Assembly (NCBI GenBank): GCA_946479615.1
Contig: CAMLGR010000029.1
Coordinates: 1 to 36,846, forward strand
Reading direction: 5' to 3'
Source: an uncultured Bacteroidota bacterium
GTDB taxonomy: Bacteria > Bacteroidota > Bacteroidia > Chitinophagales > Chitinophagaceae
DNA length: 36,846 nt
The notes beneath the pieces were generated by a model, which saw only the letters and a program-made list of their open reading frames with translations, had not been told where the DNA came from and did no database searches. Shown piece by piece: positions 25,477 through 33,265 of the stretch (position 1 is its first letter; the number at the start of each line of letters is the position of its first letter). Made by a program: the position numbers and the translations under genes.

Positions 25477-26619
25477 TTATGCTAATACAGGATCTGGTGT
25501 TTGCTTTTCTTTCTCATCGATTTCATCTTTGGGAGGCCGGTTATGCCACCAGCTTGAAAGTGTGGAACCGGATACATTCATGACCGTACCGAATATCACG
25601 GGTGCCAATCCTGCCGTAGCCATTTTTCCCATCACTTCAGCAAGACCGGAAGCAAGACCTGCATTCTGCATGCCTACTTCCAGTGCAATCGTACGGCAAT
25701 CCCGTTCCGGAAATTTCAGTAATCGTGCTGACCAATAACCTAAAAAATAACCAGCAACATTATGAATGAATGTAGCAAGCACCAGTAAAGCACCAACCTG
25801 CAACAGCCTGTCGCGACCAGCTGCTGTGATAACAACCAGTACCAGCCCGATACCGATCATAGAAAAATAGGGCATCGCTTTATCCAGCCATTTGAATTTT
25901 CCATGTACCAGGTAATGAAAGATCAACCCGGCTACAATGGGGAGAATAACAATCTGCGTAATATGCCATACCATTTTCCAGAAATCGATCTCCACATAAT
26001 TTCCTCCCAATACTTTCATCAGTAACGGAGTAAGCAAAGGAGCAAGTAAAGTGGAAATAGCAGTTACAGAAACCGAGAGTGCGAGATTGGCTCTTGCCAG
26101 GTAAGCCATGACATTGGAAGCAAGTCCGCTGGGACAACAACCAATGAGGATGATACCGGCGGCAATTTCAGGAGGGAAATGAAATAGCCGGGCAATGCCT
26201 AATCCTACAAGAGGCATGATCGTATAATGACAAACAATACCAACGATCACTCCTTTCGGCATACGAAGCACCTGTGCAAAATCTTTCAGGCTGAGTTCCG
26301 TCCCCATTCCAAACATGATCACCTGCAATAGTGGGACAATGAGTGTGGACAGTTTTATGCCGCCTGCGTTCTTGAAATAATCAGGATAATACATGGCCAG
26401 GCTCACGACGGCTAATATAGTAGCCGTATAAGAAAATCCTTTCCAGAAATGATGTCCCCGAAATGCGATCGCCAGGCAAACAAGAGCTGCTGCCAATATC
26501 CAGCCACCCCATTGATGCACTTCCATCACTGTTATTAATATATAGGCTGCAAAAAACAACGCTGCCAGGAGATAGAAAACGGCATAGAACGGCCTGCTGA
26601 AAGATGACATGACTTTCAT
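25477..26619 (-). CDS. Bile acid:sodium symporter (BASS) family transporter
   Basis: I start at ATG 26619 (380 residues); the longer frame begins inside the -7 element. About ten membrane helices are visible. Family motifs are FGMGTELSLKDFAQVL, IIMPLVGLGIARLF-like segments, GCCPSGLASNVMAYLARANLALSVSVTAIS around the central discontinuous helix, and EVGMQNAGLASGLA. BASS proteins move organic anions with sodium, including pantoate, 2-keto acids and bile acids. As first gene of the operon with two exported enzymes, it probably imports their sugar-acid or keto-acid product. The C-terminal tail is short and charged. Confidence 0.85.
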   Translation of the reverse strand: MKVMSSFSRPFYAVFYLLAALFFAAYILITVMEVHQWGGWILAAALVCLAIAFRGHHFWKGFSYTATILAVVSLAMYYPDYFKNAGGIKLSTLIVPLLQVIMFGMGTELSLKDFAQVLRMPKGVIVGIVCHYTIMPLVGLGIARLFHFPPEIAAGIILIGCCPSGLASNVMAYLARANLALSVSVTAISTLLAPLLTPLLMKVLGGNYVEIDFWKMVWHITQIVILPIVAGLIFHYLVHGKFKWLDKAMPYFSMIGIGLVLVVITAAGRDRLLQVGALLVLATFIHNVAGYFLGYWSARLLKFPERDCRTIALEVGMQNAGLASGLAEVMGKMATAGLAPVIFGTVMNVSGSTLSSWWHNRPPKDEIDEKEKQTPDPVLA

Positions 26620-26670
26620 TACGTTTAAAAAATAAAATGAAACACTAATTAAGACGCTGGCAGGAGAAAC

Positions 26671-26678
26671 CAAATATA
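26671..26678 (-). promoter_or_regulatory. Bacteroidota -7 element of the BASS/RraA/dehydratase operon
   Basis: The minus strand reads TATATTTG, an exact match to TAnnTTTG, about 50 bases before ATG 26619. A TTG lies further upstream but at a short spacing. The element supports the shorter start of the transporter. Confidence 0.45.
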
Positions 26679-26774
26679 AAGATTCTTCCCCAATCAGTAT
26701 TTGAGAAAGAACTACTTTTTTGATCTAAGTGTATGAAAATCAGAAGGAGAAATTTATCCCTATGCAATGCTGCA

Positions 26775-26928
26775 AAAGGATAATAATTAGATTTTCTGAT
26801 TACAGCCATATTCCTTTATATCCTTTCATCCAATTCTATCCGTGTTCTATTCTTCCATTAGATAACAGTAACAACTGCGGGGAATCACCCAAAAGCTGCT
26901 GCCAGATTGCATCTCCTTCCAGGTCGTA
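26775..26928 (-). repeat. Second copy of the rimO 3' end and adjoining repeat (fragment)
   Basis: Bases 26821-26928 match 27730-27838 with about seven substitutions and one single-base gap. This copy includes the coding bases for the rimO tail YDLEG, but has no start or upstream coding sequence, so it is a fragment. Left of it, 26775-26820 matches the reverse complement of the loop of the 27658-27760 inverted repeat, so the loop lies in the opposite orientation here. The left 33-base arm is almost absent. The 26620-27046 interval holds this fragment, the -7 element at 26671 and a terminator at 26946, and no gene that I can see. Confidence 0.85.
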
Positions 26929-26945
26929 CTGGTATTTGTTGCAAT

Positions 26946-26972
26946 AAAAAACCCCCGCAACATTGCAGGGGT
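26946..26972 (-). terminator. Intrinsic terminator of the small HATPase gene
   Basis: On the minus strand a stem of CCCC-T-GCAA against TTGC-GGGG (one bulged T, two-base loop) is followed by six T. It lies about 75 bases after the stop at 27047. Confidence 0.8.
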
Positions 26973-27046
26973 TACCACTTTAACCATTAACCTAAAACAT
27001 ATTAACCATTGACTATACAAACATGAACTATTACTACGAGAATATT

Positions 27047-27439
27047 TTATGCTGCGATTGGAATGCTGGGAAAACTAAATGCGATCATCGTACTCGTAGG
27101 TTTCCTGATACTGATACTCAAACTGCCTCCTATCTTTTCAGCCATTGATTGCACATCCTGCAGACCACAAGCCATTGCATACGTGCTGATACAACCGGAT
27201 TCCTGAATTTCCAGTACAACTGTTTCACCGTATTTACGCGCTGACAGATGGATACAGGTTTCCCTGGCGTGGTTAACAACTGCTTTCAGCAAGCCATTGA
27301 TAACCGATGTGATCCATTCTTTATTATGCTCTATCTCCAACTGATCAGGAATATTGTTGACAAAAAAACTTCTGTTCCTCGATGCTACCGGAAGAAAACT
27401 TGAAATCAATCCACCGGTAAGTTTTTTCAGGTTGTTCAT
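27047..27439 (-). CDS. Small orphan HATPase (histidine-kinase ATPase-like) protein
   Basis: The 130-residue protein has only one domain, a compact HATPase-like fold. ITSVINGLLKAVVNHARET corresponds to the N-box helix, GETVVLEIQES to the strand before the ATP-binding D-box, and LQDVQSMAEKIGGSLSIS to the C-terminal helix and strand of kinases. The usual DxGxG of the G1 box is replaced by ESGCIS, and the N-box Asn is shifted, so ATP binding may be weak or lost. There is no His phosphorylation site and no receiver nearby on this strand. It could be an adaptor or an anti-sigma-like protein. A near-match to the -7 element (TTACTTTG) lies about 78 bases upstream. Confidence 0.6.
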   Translation of the reverse strand: MNNLKKLTGGLISSFLPVASRNRSFFVNNIPDQLEIEHNKEWITSVINGLLKAVVNHARETCIHLSARKYGETVVLEIQESGCISTYAMACGLQDVQSMAEKIGGSLSISIRKPTSTMIAFSFPSIPIAA

Positions 27440-27545
27440 AATACGTTCGATTAGGTACTTTGATTTTAAAACTTAATAAGGGTTTCGGGCCTGATGGTTG
27501 TATCTGATCAACAGGACAAAGTAACAACGGCAGGAAGCTGGAAAA

Positions 27546-27571
27546 AATAGAACACGGGACGATTATCCCGT
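27546..27571 (-). terminator. Possible hairpin terminator between rimO and the HATPase gene
   Basis: Stem acggga (27554-27559) pairs with tcccgt (27566-27571). On the minus strand it is followed after five bases by a T-rich run. It starts with the word aatagaacacgg, which also opens the 33-base repeat at 27658, so it may derive from that repeat. The 27440-27811 interval holds only this hairpin and the repeat. Confidence 0.4.
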
Positions 27572-27657
27572 CATAACAACCCCAAACAGAAAGTAGAATT
27601 TACACTACAAAATGAAGTGGGGGAACGCTCATAACCTATTGACAATCATAGCAAATA

Positions 27658-27760
27658 AATAGAACACGGATAGAATTGGATGAAAGGATATAAATGGGAT
27701 ATGACTGTAATCAGAAAATCTAATCATTATCCTTTCATCCAATTCTATCCGTGTTCTATT
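27658..27760. repeat. 33-base perfect inverted repeat downstream of rimO
   Basis: Arms 27658-27690 and 27728-27760 are exact reverse complements around a 37-base loop. The arms contain the word ggat three times. It begins about 50 bases after the rimO stop codon (minus strand). Its right arm and right flank are duplicated at 26821-26928, and its loop appears there in reverse. Confidence 0.92.
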
Positions 27761-27811
27761 GTTCCATTAGATAACAGTAACAAACTGCGGGGAATCGCCC
27801 AAAAACCGCTG

Positions 27812-29116
27812 CTAGACTACATCTCCTTCCAGGTCGTAATCGTAGGCTTTGGTAATCTTTACATTTACAAATTCACCGATCGCGAGATTTTTTCCTGTTA
27901 CCACTACTTCGTTATCTACTTCAACGCTATCGAATTCGGTGCGGCCCAGGTAACGGCCGGCTTCTTTTTTATCGATGAGGGTCTTGAAAGTCTTTCCTAT
28001 TTTTTCCTGGTTGAGCTCGAAAGATATTTCCTGCTGCACTTCCATGATCTCCTGGGCTCTTCGCTCCTTTTCTTCAGCATCGATATCATCGGCGAGGTTG
28101 TGTGCTGATGTTCCTTCTTCATGACTATAGGTAAAGATGCCTACGCGGTCAAACCGTTGTTTTTGTAAAAACGTTTTCAGTTCTTCCACATCTTCCTGTG
28201 TCTCGCCGGGAAAACCAGTGATCAGTGTCGTACGAAGGCAAATGCCTGGTACTTTCTCGCGGATCGCTGCGGTAAGGTCCTCCATTTCTTCCCGGGTGAT
28301 CTGCCGCTTCATCGCTTTTAGCATATTGTTGGCAGCATGCTGCAGTGGCATATCGAGATAATTACAGATATTATCGCGTTCGCGCATTACATCCAATATA
28401 TCTAACGGGAATTTGGAAGGATATGCATAGTGCAGGCGGATCCATTCCAGTCCTTTTACATCTGCCAGCCGGTTCAGCAGATCGGGCAACATTCTTTTTT
28501 TATAGATATCCAATCCGTAGTAAGTCAGTTCCTGTGCGATAAGCATGACCTCTTTTACTCCTTTCTTCACTAATCCTTCTGCTTCCCTGACTAATTCATC
28601 GATTGGCTTGCTGATATGCTGTCCGCGCATCAACGGAATGGCGCAAAAAGCGCAGGTGCGGTTACAGCCTTCCGATATTTTCAGGTAAGCATAATGACGG
28701 GGGGTAGCAAGTAAACGTTCACCCAGCAATTCCGTTTTATAATCTGCATTGAATTGTTTTAAAATCAGCGGCAGTTCCATCGTCCCGAAAAATGCATCTA
28801 CCTCGGGAATCTCTGCTTCCAGGTTATTCTTGTAGCGTTCGCTGAGACAACCGGTAACATATACTTTATCGAGCTTACCTCTTTTTTTCAGTTCTACCTG
28901 GTCCAGGATCGTGTTGATACTTTCCTCTTTGGCCTTATCGATAAAGCCACAGGTATTCACGACCACGATATTGTGATCCAGCTTCTTATTCTCATGTGTC
29001 ACATCGATATCATTGGCCAGCAACTGGCCGCTCAACACCTCGCTATCCACCATATTCTTGCTGCAGCCGAGGGTGATAATATTGACCTTATCCTTCTTTA
29101 ATGTCCTTGTTTTCAT
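27812..29116 (-). CDS. rimO: Ribosomal protein S12 methylthiotransferase RimO
   Basis: I start at ATG 29116, since the longer frame runs through the -7 element; this gives 434 residues, the usual length. The N-terminal MTTase domain has Cys18, Cys56 and Cys90 for one iron-sulfur cluster. The radical SAM domain has the C-x3-C-x2-C motif at Cys151, Cys155 and Cys158 (EGCNRTCAFCAIP). A C-terminal TRAM domain ends in YDLEGDVV. RimO adds a methylthio group to an aspartate of ribosomal protein S12 using SAM. In many Bacteroidota it follows ftsY; here a four-gene plus-strand cassette lies between them. Confidence 0.95.
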   Translation of the reverse strand: MKTRTLKKDKVNIITLGCSKNMVDSEVLSGQLLANDIDVTHENKKLDHNIVVVNTCGFIDKAKEESINTILDQVELKKRGKLDKVYVTGCLSERYKNNLEAEIPEVDAFFGTMELPLILKQFNADYKTELLGERLLATPRHYAYLKISEGCNRTCAFCAIPLMRGQHISKPIDELVREAEGLVKKGVKEVMLIAQELTYYGLDIYKKRMLPDLLNRLADVKGLEWIRLHYAYPSKFPLDILDVMRERDNICNYLDMPLQHAANNMLKAMKRQITREEMEDLTAAIREKVPGICLRTTLITGFPGETQEDVEELKTFLQKQRFDRVGIFTYSHEEGTSAHNLADDIDAEEKERRAQEIMEVQQEISFELNQEKIGKTFKTLIDKKEAGRYLGRTEFDSVEVDNEVVVTGKNLAIGEFVNVKITKAYDYDLEGDVV

Positions 29117-29123
29117 GAAGGCG

Positions 29124-29131
29124 CAAAGGTA
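29124..29131 (-). promoter_or_regulatory. Bacteroidota -7 element of rimO
   Basis: The minus strand reads TACCTTTG, an exact TAnnTTTG match, only 7 bases before the ATG, so the transcript would have a very short or no leader. The expected -33 TTG is not clear. Confidence 0.45.
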
Positions 29132-29358
29132 CCTCAAAAAAAGGGGATTTTTAAGCAGGTTTTGAAAGGGTTCCTGTTGCTTAAAGTGGGTTAAATACGA
29201 CTAAAAATTGCCATAGTTTGCCATTTCCGATGGCCCCGATTGAAGGTTTTGTCCTCTACCGGCAATAATGTGCAGCCTGGCCATCTTAGTGACATGATTA
29301 GGTATAAATACTTACTCTTTCAGGAAGAAGTACGCTGCCAGGCAGAGAGCCAATCCAT

Positions 29359-29366
29359 TACTTTTG
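29359..29366 (+). promoter_or_regulatory. Bacteroidota -7 element of the lipoprotein/two-component cassette
   Basis: TACTTTTG matches TAnnTTTG exactly and ends 28 bases before ATG 29395. No clear -33 box is seen. The 257-base interval back to rimO contains no gene. Confidence 0.4.
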
Positions 29367-29394
29367 AGCCTCTTTTAACTCTAAACTATATTAT

Positions 29395-29907
29395 ATGAAA
29401 TCAACAAGGACCCTGATTACCTTAGCCGCCTGCACCGCTTTTTTATTAGCTATAGCCGGTTGCGGAAATGAACAAAAAGGAATACCCGTAGATAAAGAAA
29501 AAGCCAAAGCGCATATTATTTCCCTGCGCACAGCAGATAACTACCGCAGCAGTTTTGGCAGCGCCAAAGATTCATTGATCCGTTTGCTGAAAGATTCCAG
29601 TTTTTTGGAAAAGCAATTCAATTTACCCGTAGCAGAAATGTTTAACCGTGATGCCATTGCTCTTTTGCTTAACCAGGAAGGTGCAGAAGGCATCCGCATC
29701 TACCTGGGTCGTGATAACGAAGGATATGTAAGATTGATATTATTACCGGTTGATAAGAACGGAAAGGATATCCGCAAAAAATTACTGGATATTGCTGATG
29801 ATAAAAAAGAAGAAAGCGATCCCAACGTGATGAAACAATCAGGTGGTGGCGATGGTTTTGGTGAAGCAGTAGAAGTAGGACAACGCTGCCCTACTGTATG
29901 TGATTAA
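29395..29907 (+). CDS. Lipoprotein of unknown function
   Basis: The 170-residue protein has a lipoprotein signal with lipobox AIAGC and a lipidated Cys at about residue 23. The mature part is mostly helical and soluble (ISLRTADNYRSSFGSAKDSL, FNRDAIALLLNQEG) and ends in a short cysteine-bearing tail, QRCPTVCD. I do not recognise a family. It is followed 42 bases later by a seven-helix membrane protein and then a kinase and regulator, all on one strand, so it may be part of the same signalling unit, for instance as a periplasmic ligand or sensor. That role is inference. Confidence 0.65.
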   Translation: MKSTRTLITLAACTAFLLAIAGCGNEQKGIPVDKEKAKAHIISLRTADNYRSSFGSAKDSLIRLLKDSSFLEKQFNLPVAEMFNRDAIALLLNQEGAEGIRIYLGRDNEGYVRLILLPVDKNGKDIRKKLLDIADDKKEESDPNVMKQSGGGDGFGEAVEVGQRCPTVCD

Positions 29908-29949
29908 CCGGACCTTATATAAAGCAAAGACCAAACCATTAACCTTTCG

Positions 29950-30630
29950 ATGAAAAATTTGTATTTCTTTTTAAGTCTTGTCGTCTTATTTCCATGGATA
30001 GCGGGGCTGGTACGTTTCAGGAATATGCGCCGGATGTACCGGCCCTTTATCATATTGCTGACGATTGCGGTGATCACGGAAATAGTCAGCCGTATTACGA
30101 TTGATTATTTCAAGAATAACAATGCAACGATCAATATTTATAGTCTTATTGAGTATATACTGATCATTTCGCAGTTCTATTTCTGGCGGTATTTCAGCCG
30201 CACCCGTCGCTGGTACCCATATTTCGGATTGCTTTGTGTGATCATCTGGATCGTAGAAAATATATTCTTTGGCAGGGTGTTTAATGACGTGGGCACTGTT
30301 TTCCGTGTCAGTTCGTCTTTTATAGTAGTGATATTAAGTATTAACGAGATCAATTACCTGATCATTCATGAAAACAGGAACCTTTTAAAGAATGCCCGTT
30401 TTTTAATCTGTACCGGTTTCCTTATTTATTTTTTATACGAAGTATTGCTGGAAGGATCGATCTATATCAGCACCCGCGAAGAGAACAGTACGGCCAGTAA
30501 GATCATCAACCTGTCGACCTATGTAAATTTAGTGGTGAATATTATTTATGGTATTGCCGTATGCATGATACCGAAAAGATCTGTCTTTAGTTTTAAAGAA
30601 GAAGGGAAATCATTGACGGATTCGTTTTAA
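29950..30630 (+). CDS. Seven-helix membrane protein next to a sensor kinase
   Basis: The 226-residue protein has about seven hydrophobic segments (near residues 3-21, 31-50, 62-82, 88-106, 116-140, 146-168 and 187-208), with positively charged loops between. The C-terminal tail is short and hydrophilic. I recognise no named domain, although proteins of this size and shape often precede sensor kinases in Bacteroidota. It lies 24 bases before a kinase that itself has only one short membrane helix and no sensor domain, which makes this protein the best candidate for the signal-sensing partner. Function is inferred. Confidence 0.6.
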   Translation: MKNLYFFLSLVVLFPWIAGLVRFRNMRRMYRPFIILLTIAVITEIVSRITIDYFKNNNATINIYSLIEYILIISQFYFWRYFSRTRRWYPYFGLLCVIIWIVENIFFGRVFNDVGTVFRVSSSFIVVILSINEINYLIIHENRNLLKNARFLICTGFLIYFLYEVLLEGSIYISTREENSTASKIINLSTYVNLVVNIIYGIAVCMIPKRSVFSFKEEGKSLTDSF

Positions 30631-30654
30631 CAACTATAGAAAACCCGGTTTAAG

Positions 30655-31398
30655 ATGGAACATAATATTTATAACATAACGTTGCTGATAGGATGCCTGC
30701 TGGCGGCTGTTCTGTTATTTTTTATCATTTCCATTATACGTTATCACCGTCATTATGTGAATTTGCAGAAGCAACGGATGCATGCTGAGATCATGATGCA
30801 GGAAAATGAAAGAAAAAGAATTGCAACAGACCTGCACGATAGCTTAGGGCCTTTGCTTTCTTCCGTTAAATTACAGATCAACAGTCTTGACAGTGCTGAT
30901 TCTACTGATCAGCAGATCATTTACAAAGCGGGCCGTCACCTGGATGAGATCATTGCCAATCTCCGGGAGATTTCGCATAACCTCTTACCCAACACCCTGC
31001 AACGGAAAGGATTATCGGAAGCCATCCGTGAATTCTCGAATAATAATACCAAACGGAATGGTACTAAAATTGATTTTTACCAGTTTCAGCAGATCTCGAT
31101 AGAGCCGGAAAAAGAGATCCATGTATTCCGGATGATGCAGGAGATCATTCATAACACATTAAAACACGCCCAGGCGAAAAATCTGCAGATCGGATTGGGA
31201 AAAGAGAATAATGAAATCATAATTTTGTCAAAGGATGATGGTGTGGGTTTTGATGCCGAGAAAATGAGAAAAAGTTCTACCGGGCTGGGATTAAAAAGTA
31301 TCGAGAGCCGGATCGAAATATTAAATGGTACATTCATCCTGAAATCTTCTCCCGGTGGAGGAACCAGTTATTTTATAAAGATACCGGTCAAAACCTAG
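30655..31398 (+). CDS. Sensor histidine kinase, NarX-type (HisKA_3 + HATPase)
   Basis: The 247-residue protein has one N-terminal membrane helix (about 7-27), then a short coiled coil, the dimerisation and phosphoacceptor motif TDLHDSLGPLLSSVK with His61, and an HATPase domain with MMQEIIHNTLKHAQA (N-box), DDGVGFD and STGLGLKSIESRIE. There is no periplasmic loop of any size, so it cannot sense outside ligands alone. The kinase phosphorylates its neighbour at 31404, which starts 5 bases after its stop. Signal input probably comes from the upstream membrane protein. Confidence 0.9.
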   Translation: MEHNIYNITLLIGCLLAAVLLFFIISIIRYHRHYVNLQKQRMHAEIMMQENERKRIATDLHDSLGPLLSSVKLQINSLDSADSTDQQIIYKAGRHLDEIIANLREISHNLLPNTLQRKGLSEAIREFSNNNTKRNGTKIDFYQFQQISIEPEKEIHVFRMMQEIIHNTLKHAQAKNLQIGLGKENNEIIILSKDDGVGFDAEKMRKSSTGLGLKSIESRIEILNGTFILKSSPGGGTSYFIKIPVKT

Positions 31399-31403
31399 CA
31401 TAT

Positions 31404-32072
31404 ATGTCTACAATTATCCGTCTTGTTATTGCTGATGATCATGAGATATTCAGAGACGGATTAGCCCTGATGCTCTCCCGGCAGCAACATATACAACTGG
31501 TGGGCCAGGCCTCCAATGGCCGTGAACTGGTATCCCTGGTTGCCGATCTTCAACCCGATGTAGTAATGACGGATGTGAAAATGCCCTTGATGGATGGCAT
31601 CGAAGCAACACGTCATCTTATTATGAAAGATGCGGGCGCCAGGATCATTGCGCTTTCTATGTTTGATGAAGAGAACCTGATCGTGGATATGCTGGAAGCA
31701 GGCGCCAAAGGCTATTTATTAAAAAATGCCGATAAACAGGAAATACTGGATGCCATTCATAGCGTATATGAAGAAAAACCATATTACTGCCATCATACTT
31801 CTTCCAAACTGGCCTCGCTGATCTCCAAAAGCAAATTCAATCCGTATAAGAAAAAAGAGGCCCTGGTATTTACTGACCGTGAAGTTGAGATTGTACGGTT
31901 GATCTGCCAGCAATTAACGGCCCAGGAAATTGCTGATAAAATATTCATCAGTAAAAGAACAGTGGAAGGACACCGTACCAGGATCCTGGAAAAAATGAAT
32001 GTAAAGAATACGGCGGGTGTAGTGATCTTTGCATTGAAACATAAGATCGTTACAGAAGAGGAGATGATGTAA
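31404..32072 (+). CDS. Response regulator, NarL/FixJ type
   Basis: The 222-residue protein has a receiver domain with acidic residues near DDHE (about 10-13), the phosphoacceptor Asp57 in VVMTDVKMP, and the Lys of LLKNADKQE. A C-terminal LuxR-type helix-turn-helix follows (LTAQEIADKIFISKRTVEGH, then RILEKMNVKN). It is the partner of the kinase upstream and would bind DNA when phosphorylated. No obvious target operator can be read nearby. The stop is 131 bases from the convergent ftsY stop. Confidence 0.92.
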   Translation: MSTIIRLVIADDHEIFRDGLALMLSRQQHIQLVGQASNGRELVSLVADLQPDVVMTDVKMPLMDGIEATRHLIMKDAGARIIALSMFDEENLIVDMLEAGAKGYLLKNADKQEILDAIHSVYEEKPYYCHHTSSKLASLISKSKFNPYKKKEALVFTDREVEIVRLICQQLTAQEIADKIFISKRTVEGHRTRILEKMNVKNTAGVVIFALKHKIVTEEEMM

Positions 32073-32125
32073 GCATTTTATATGCCTGCCCGATAAAATT
32101 CCCTGTGGCCCTCTTAACCTCCGTG

Positions 32126-32191
32126 GTTCTCTGTGGAATATTTTTTTCGAATCAGTAAGTCTTCTATAGTGATAATTGTTCCACAGAGAAC
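32126..32191. repeat. 13-base inverted repeat at a convergent junction
   Basis: Arms gttctctgtggaa (32126-32138) and ttccacagagaac (32179-32191) are exact complements with a 40-base loop. Upstream, ctgtgg-like words occur three times (around 32103, 32122 and 32131). It lies between the stops of the response regulator (32072) and ftsY (32204), with a T-run directly after the left arm (32141-32147), so it could act as a terminator. Confidence 0.75.
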
Positions 32192-32203
32192 ATTTAAAAT
32201 TGA

Positions 32204-33169
32204 CTACTTCTCTTCAAGATTGAACAGGCTATCAACAAACTCATGTTTATCGAATACGAGCAGGTCCTCCATTTTCTCTCCTACTCCAATAAATTTTACC
32301 GGTATTTTAAATTGATTGGCTATTGCCAGTACCACGCCGCCTTTGGCAGTACCATCGAGCTTGGTAATGGCTAATGCAGTCACATCGGTAGCTGCTGTAA
32401 AATGTTTGGCTTGTTCGAGTGCATTCTGGCCAGTTGATCCATCCAGCACCAGCAACACTTCATGTGGTGCATCCGGGATCACTTTTTGTATCACTCTTTT
32501 AATTTTACCGAGCTCATCCATCAGGTGGGCTTTGTTGTGCAATCTCCCGGCCGTGTCTATTAATACAACGTCGCTTTGCCTGGCAACGGCGCTTTGTGCG
32601 GTATCGAAGGCAACAGCCGCCGGATCGCTGCCCATATCCTGCTTTACGATCGGCACACCTACCCTCTCGCTCCAGATCGTTAACTGGTCGACAGCAGCTG
32701 CGCGGAAGGTATCGGCAGCGCCAAGCAATACATTCTTTCCTGCGTTTTTAAAATTATAGGCCAGTTTACCAATGGTGGTGGTCTTGCCAACACCATTTAC
32801 GCCTACTACAAGAATAATATAGGGTTTGGAGGGTAATTCCGAAGTGAATGCATAATTGTTTGATTCCGGCGCATCGACCAGGACACTTTCGATCTCTTCC
32901 TGGAGCATTTTATTAAGCTCTGCAGCATTGAGATATTTATCCTTTGAAACACGCTTTTCAATCCTTTCAATGATCTTCACCGTGGTATCGATACCGACAT
33001 CTGCACTGACAAGGGCTTCCTCCAGGTTGTCAAGCACCTCTTCATCCACCGTACTTTTGCCGGCGATGGCTTTGGTTATTTTAGCAAAGAACCCTTCCTT
33101 GGTTTTTTGAAGACCCTGGTCGAGGCTTTCTTTTTCTTTTTTGCCAAACAGCTTGTTGAAAAATCCCAT
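32204..33169 (-). CDS. ftsY: Signal recognition particle receptor FtsY
   Basis: The 321-residue protein has the NG domain of SRP GTPases. The P-loop GVNGVGKT is at residues 123-130, followed by DTFRAAAVDQL, DTAGRLH, and TKLDGTAKGG. The N-terminal acidic A domain is short, typical of Bacteroidota. FtsY receives SRP-bound ribosomes at the membrane for co-translational insertion. It follows a DUF4295 gene on the same strand (96 bases), so it belongs to the ribosomal group read from rpmB. Confidence 0.95.
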   Translation of the reverse strand: MGFFNKLFGKKEKESLDQGLQKTKEGFFAKITKAIAGKSTVDEEVLDNLEEALVSADVGIDTTVKIIERIEKRVSKDKYLNAAELNKMLQEEIESVLVDAPESNNYAFTSELPSKPYIILVVGVNGVGKTTTIGKLAYNFKNAGKNVLLGAADTFRAAAVDQLTIWSERVGVPIVKQDMGSDPAAVAFDTAQSAVARQSDVVLIDTAGRLHNKAHLMDELGKIKRVIQKVIPDAPHEVLLVLDGSTGQNALEQAKHFTAATDVTALAITKLDGTAKGGVVLAIANQFKIPVKFIGVGEKMEDLLVFDKHEFVDSLFNLEEK

Positions 33170-33265
33170 ATACTTTATTTGCCGTGGGTGCCACGATTAA
33201 TACCTAAACAACAAAAGCCATCCGTTGTTGACGAATAGCTTTCACTTATTTTCTCTGCAATGAAA

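Noticed and set aside
26775..27760. Phase-variable promoter or insertion sequence
   Set aside because: No recombinase or transposase gene is near, there are no target duplications, and no gene start lies at the loop; only the loop inversion itself is supported.
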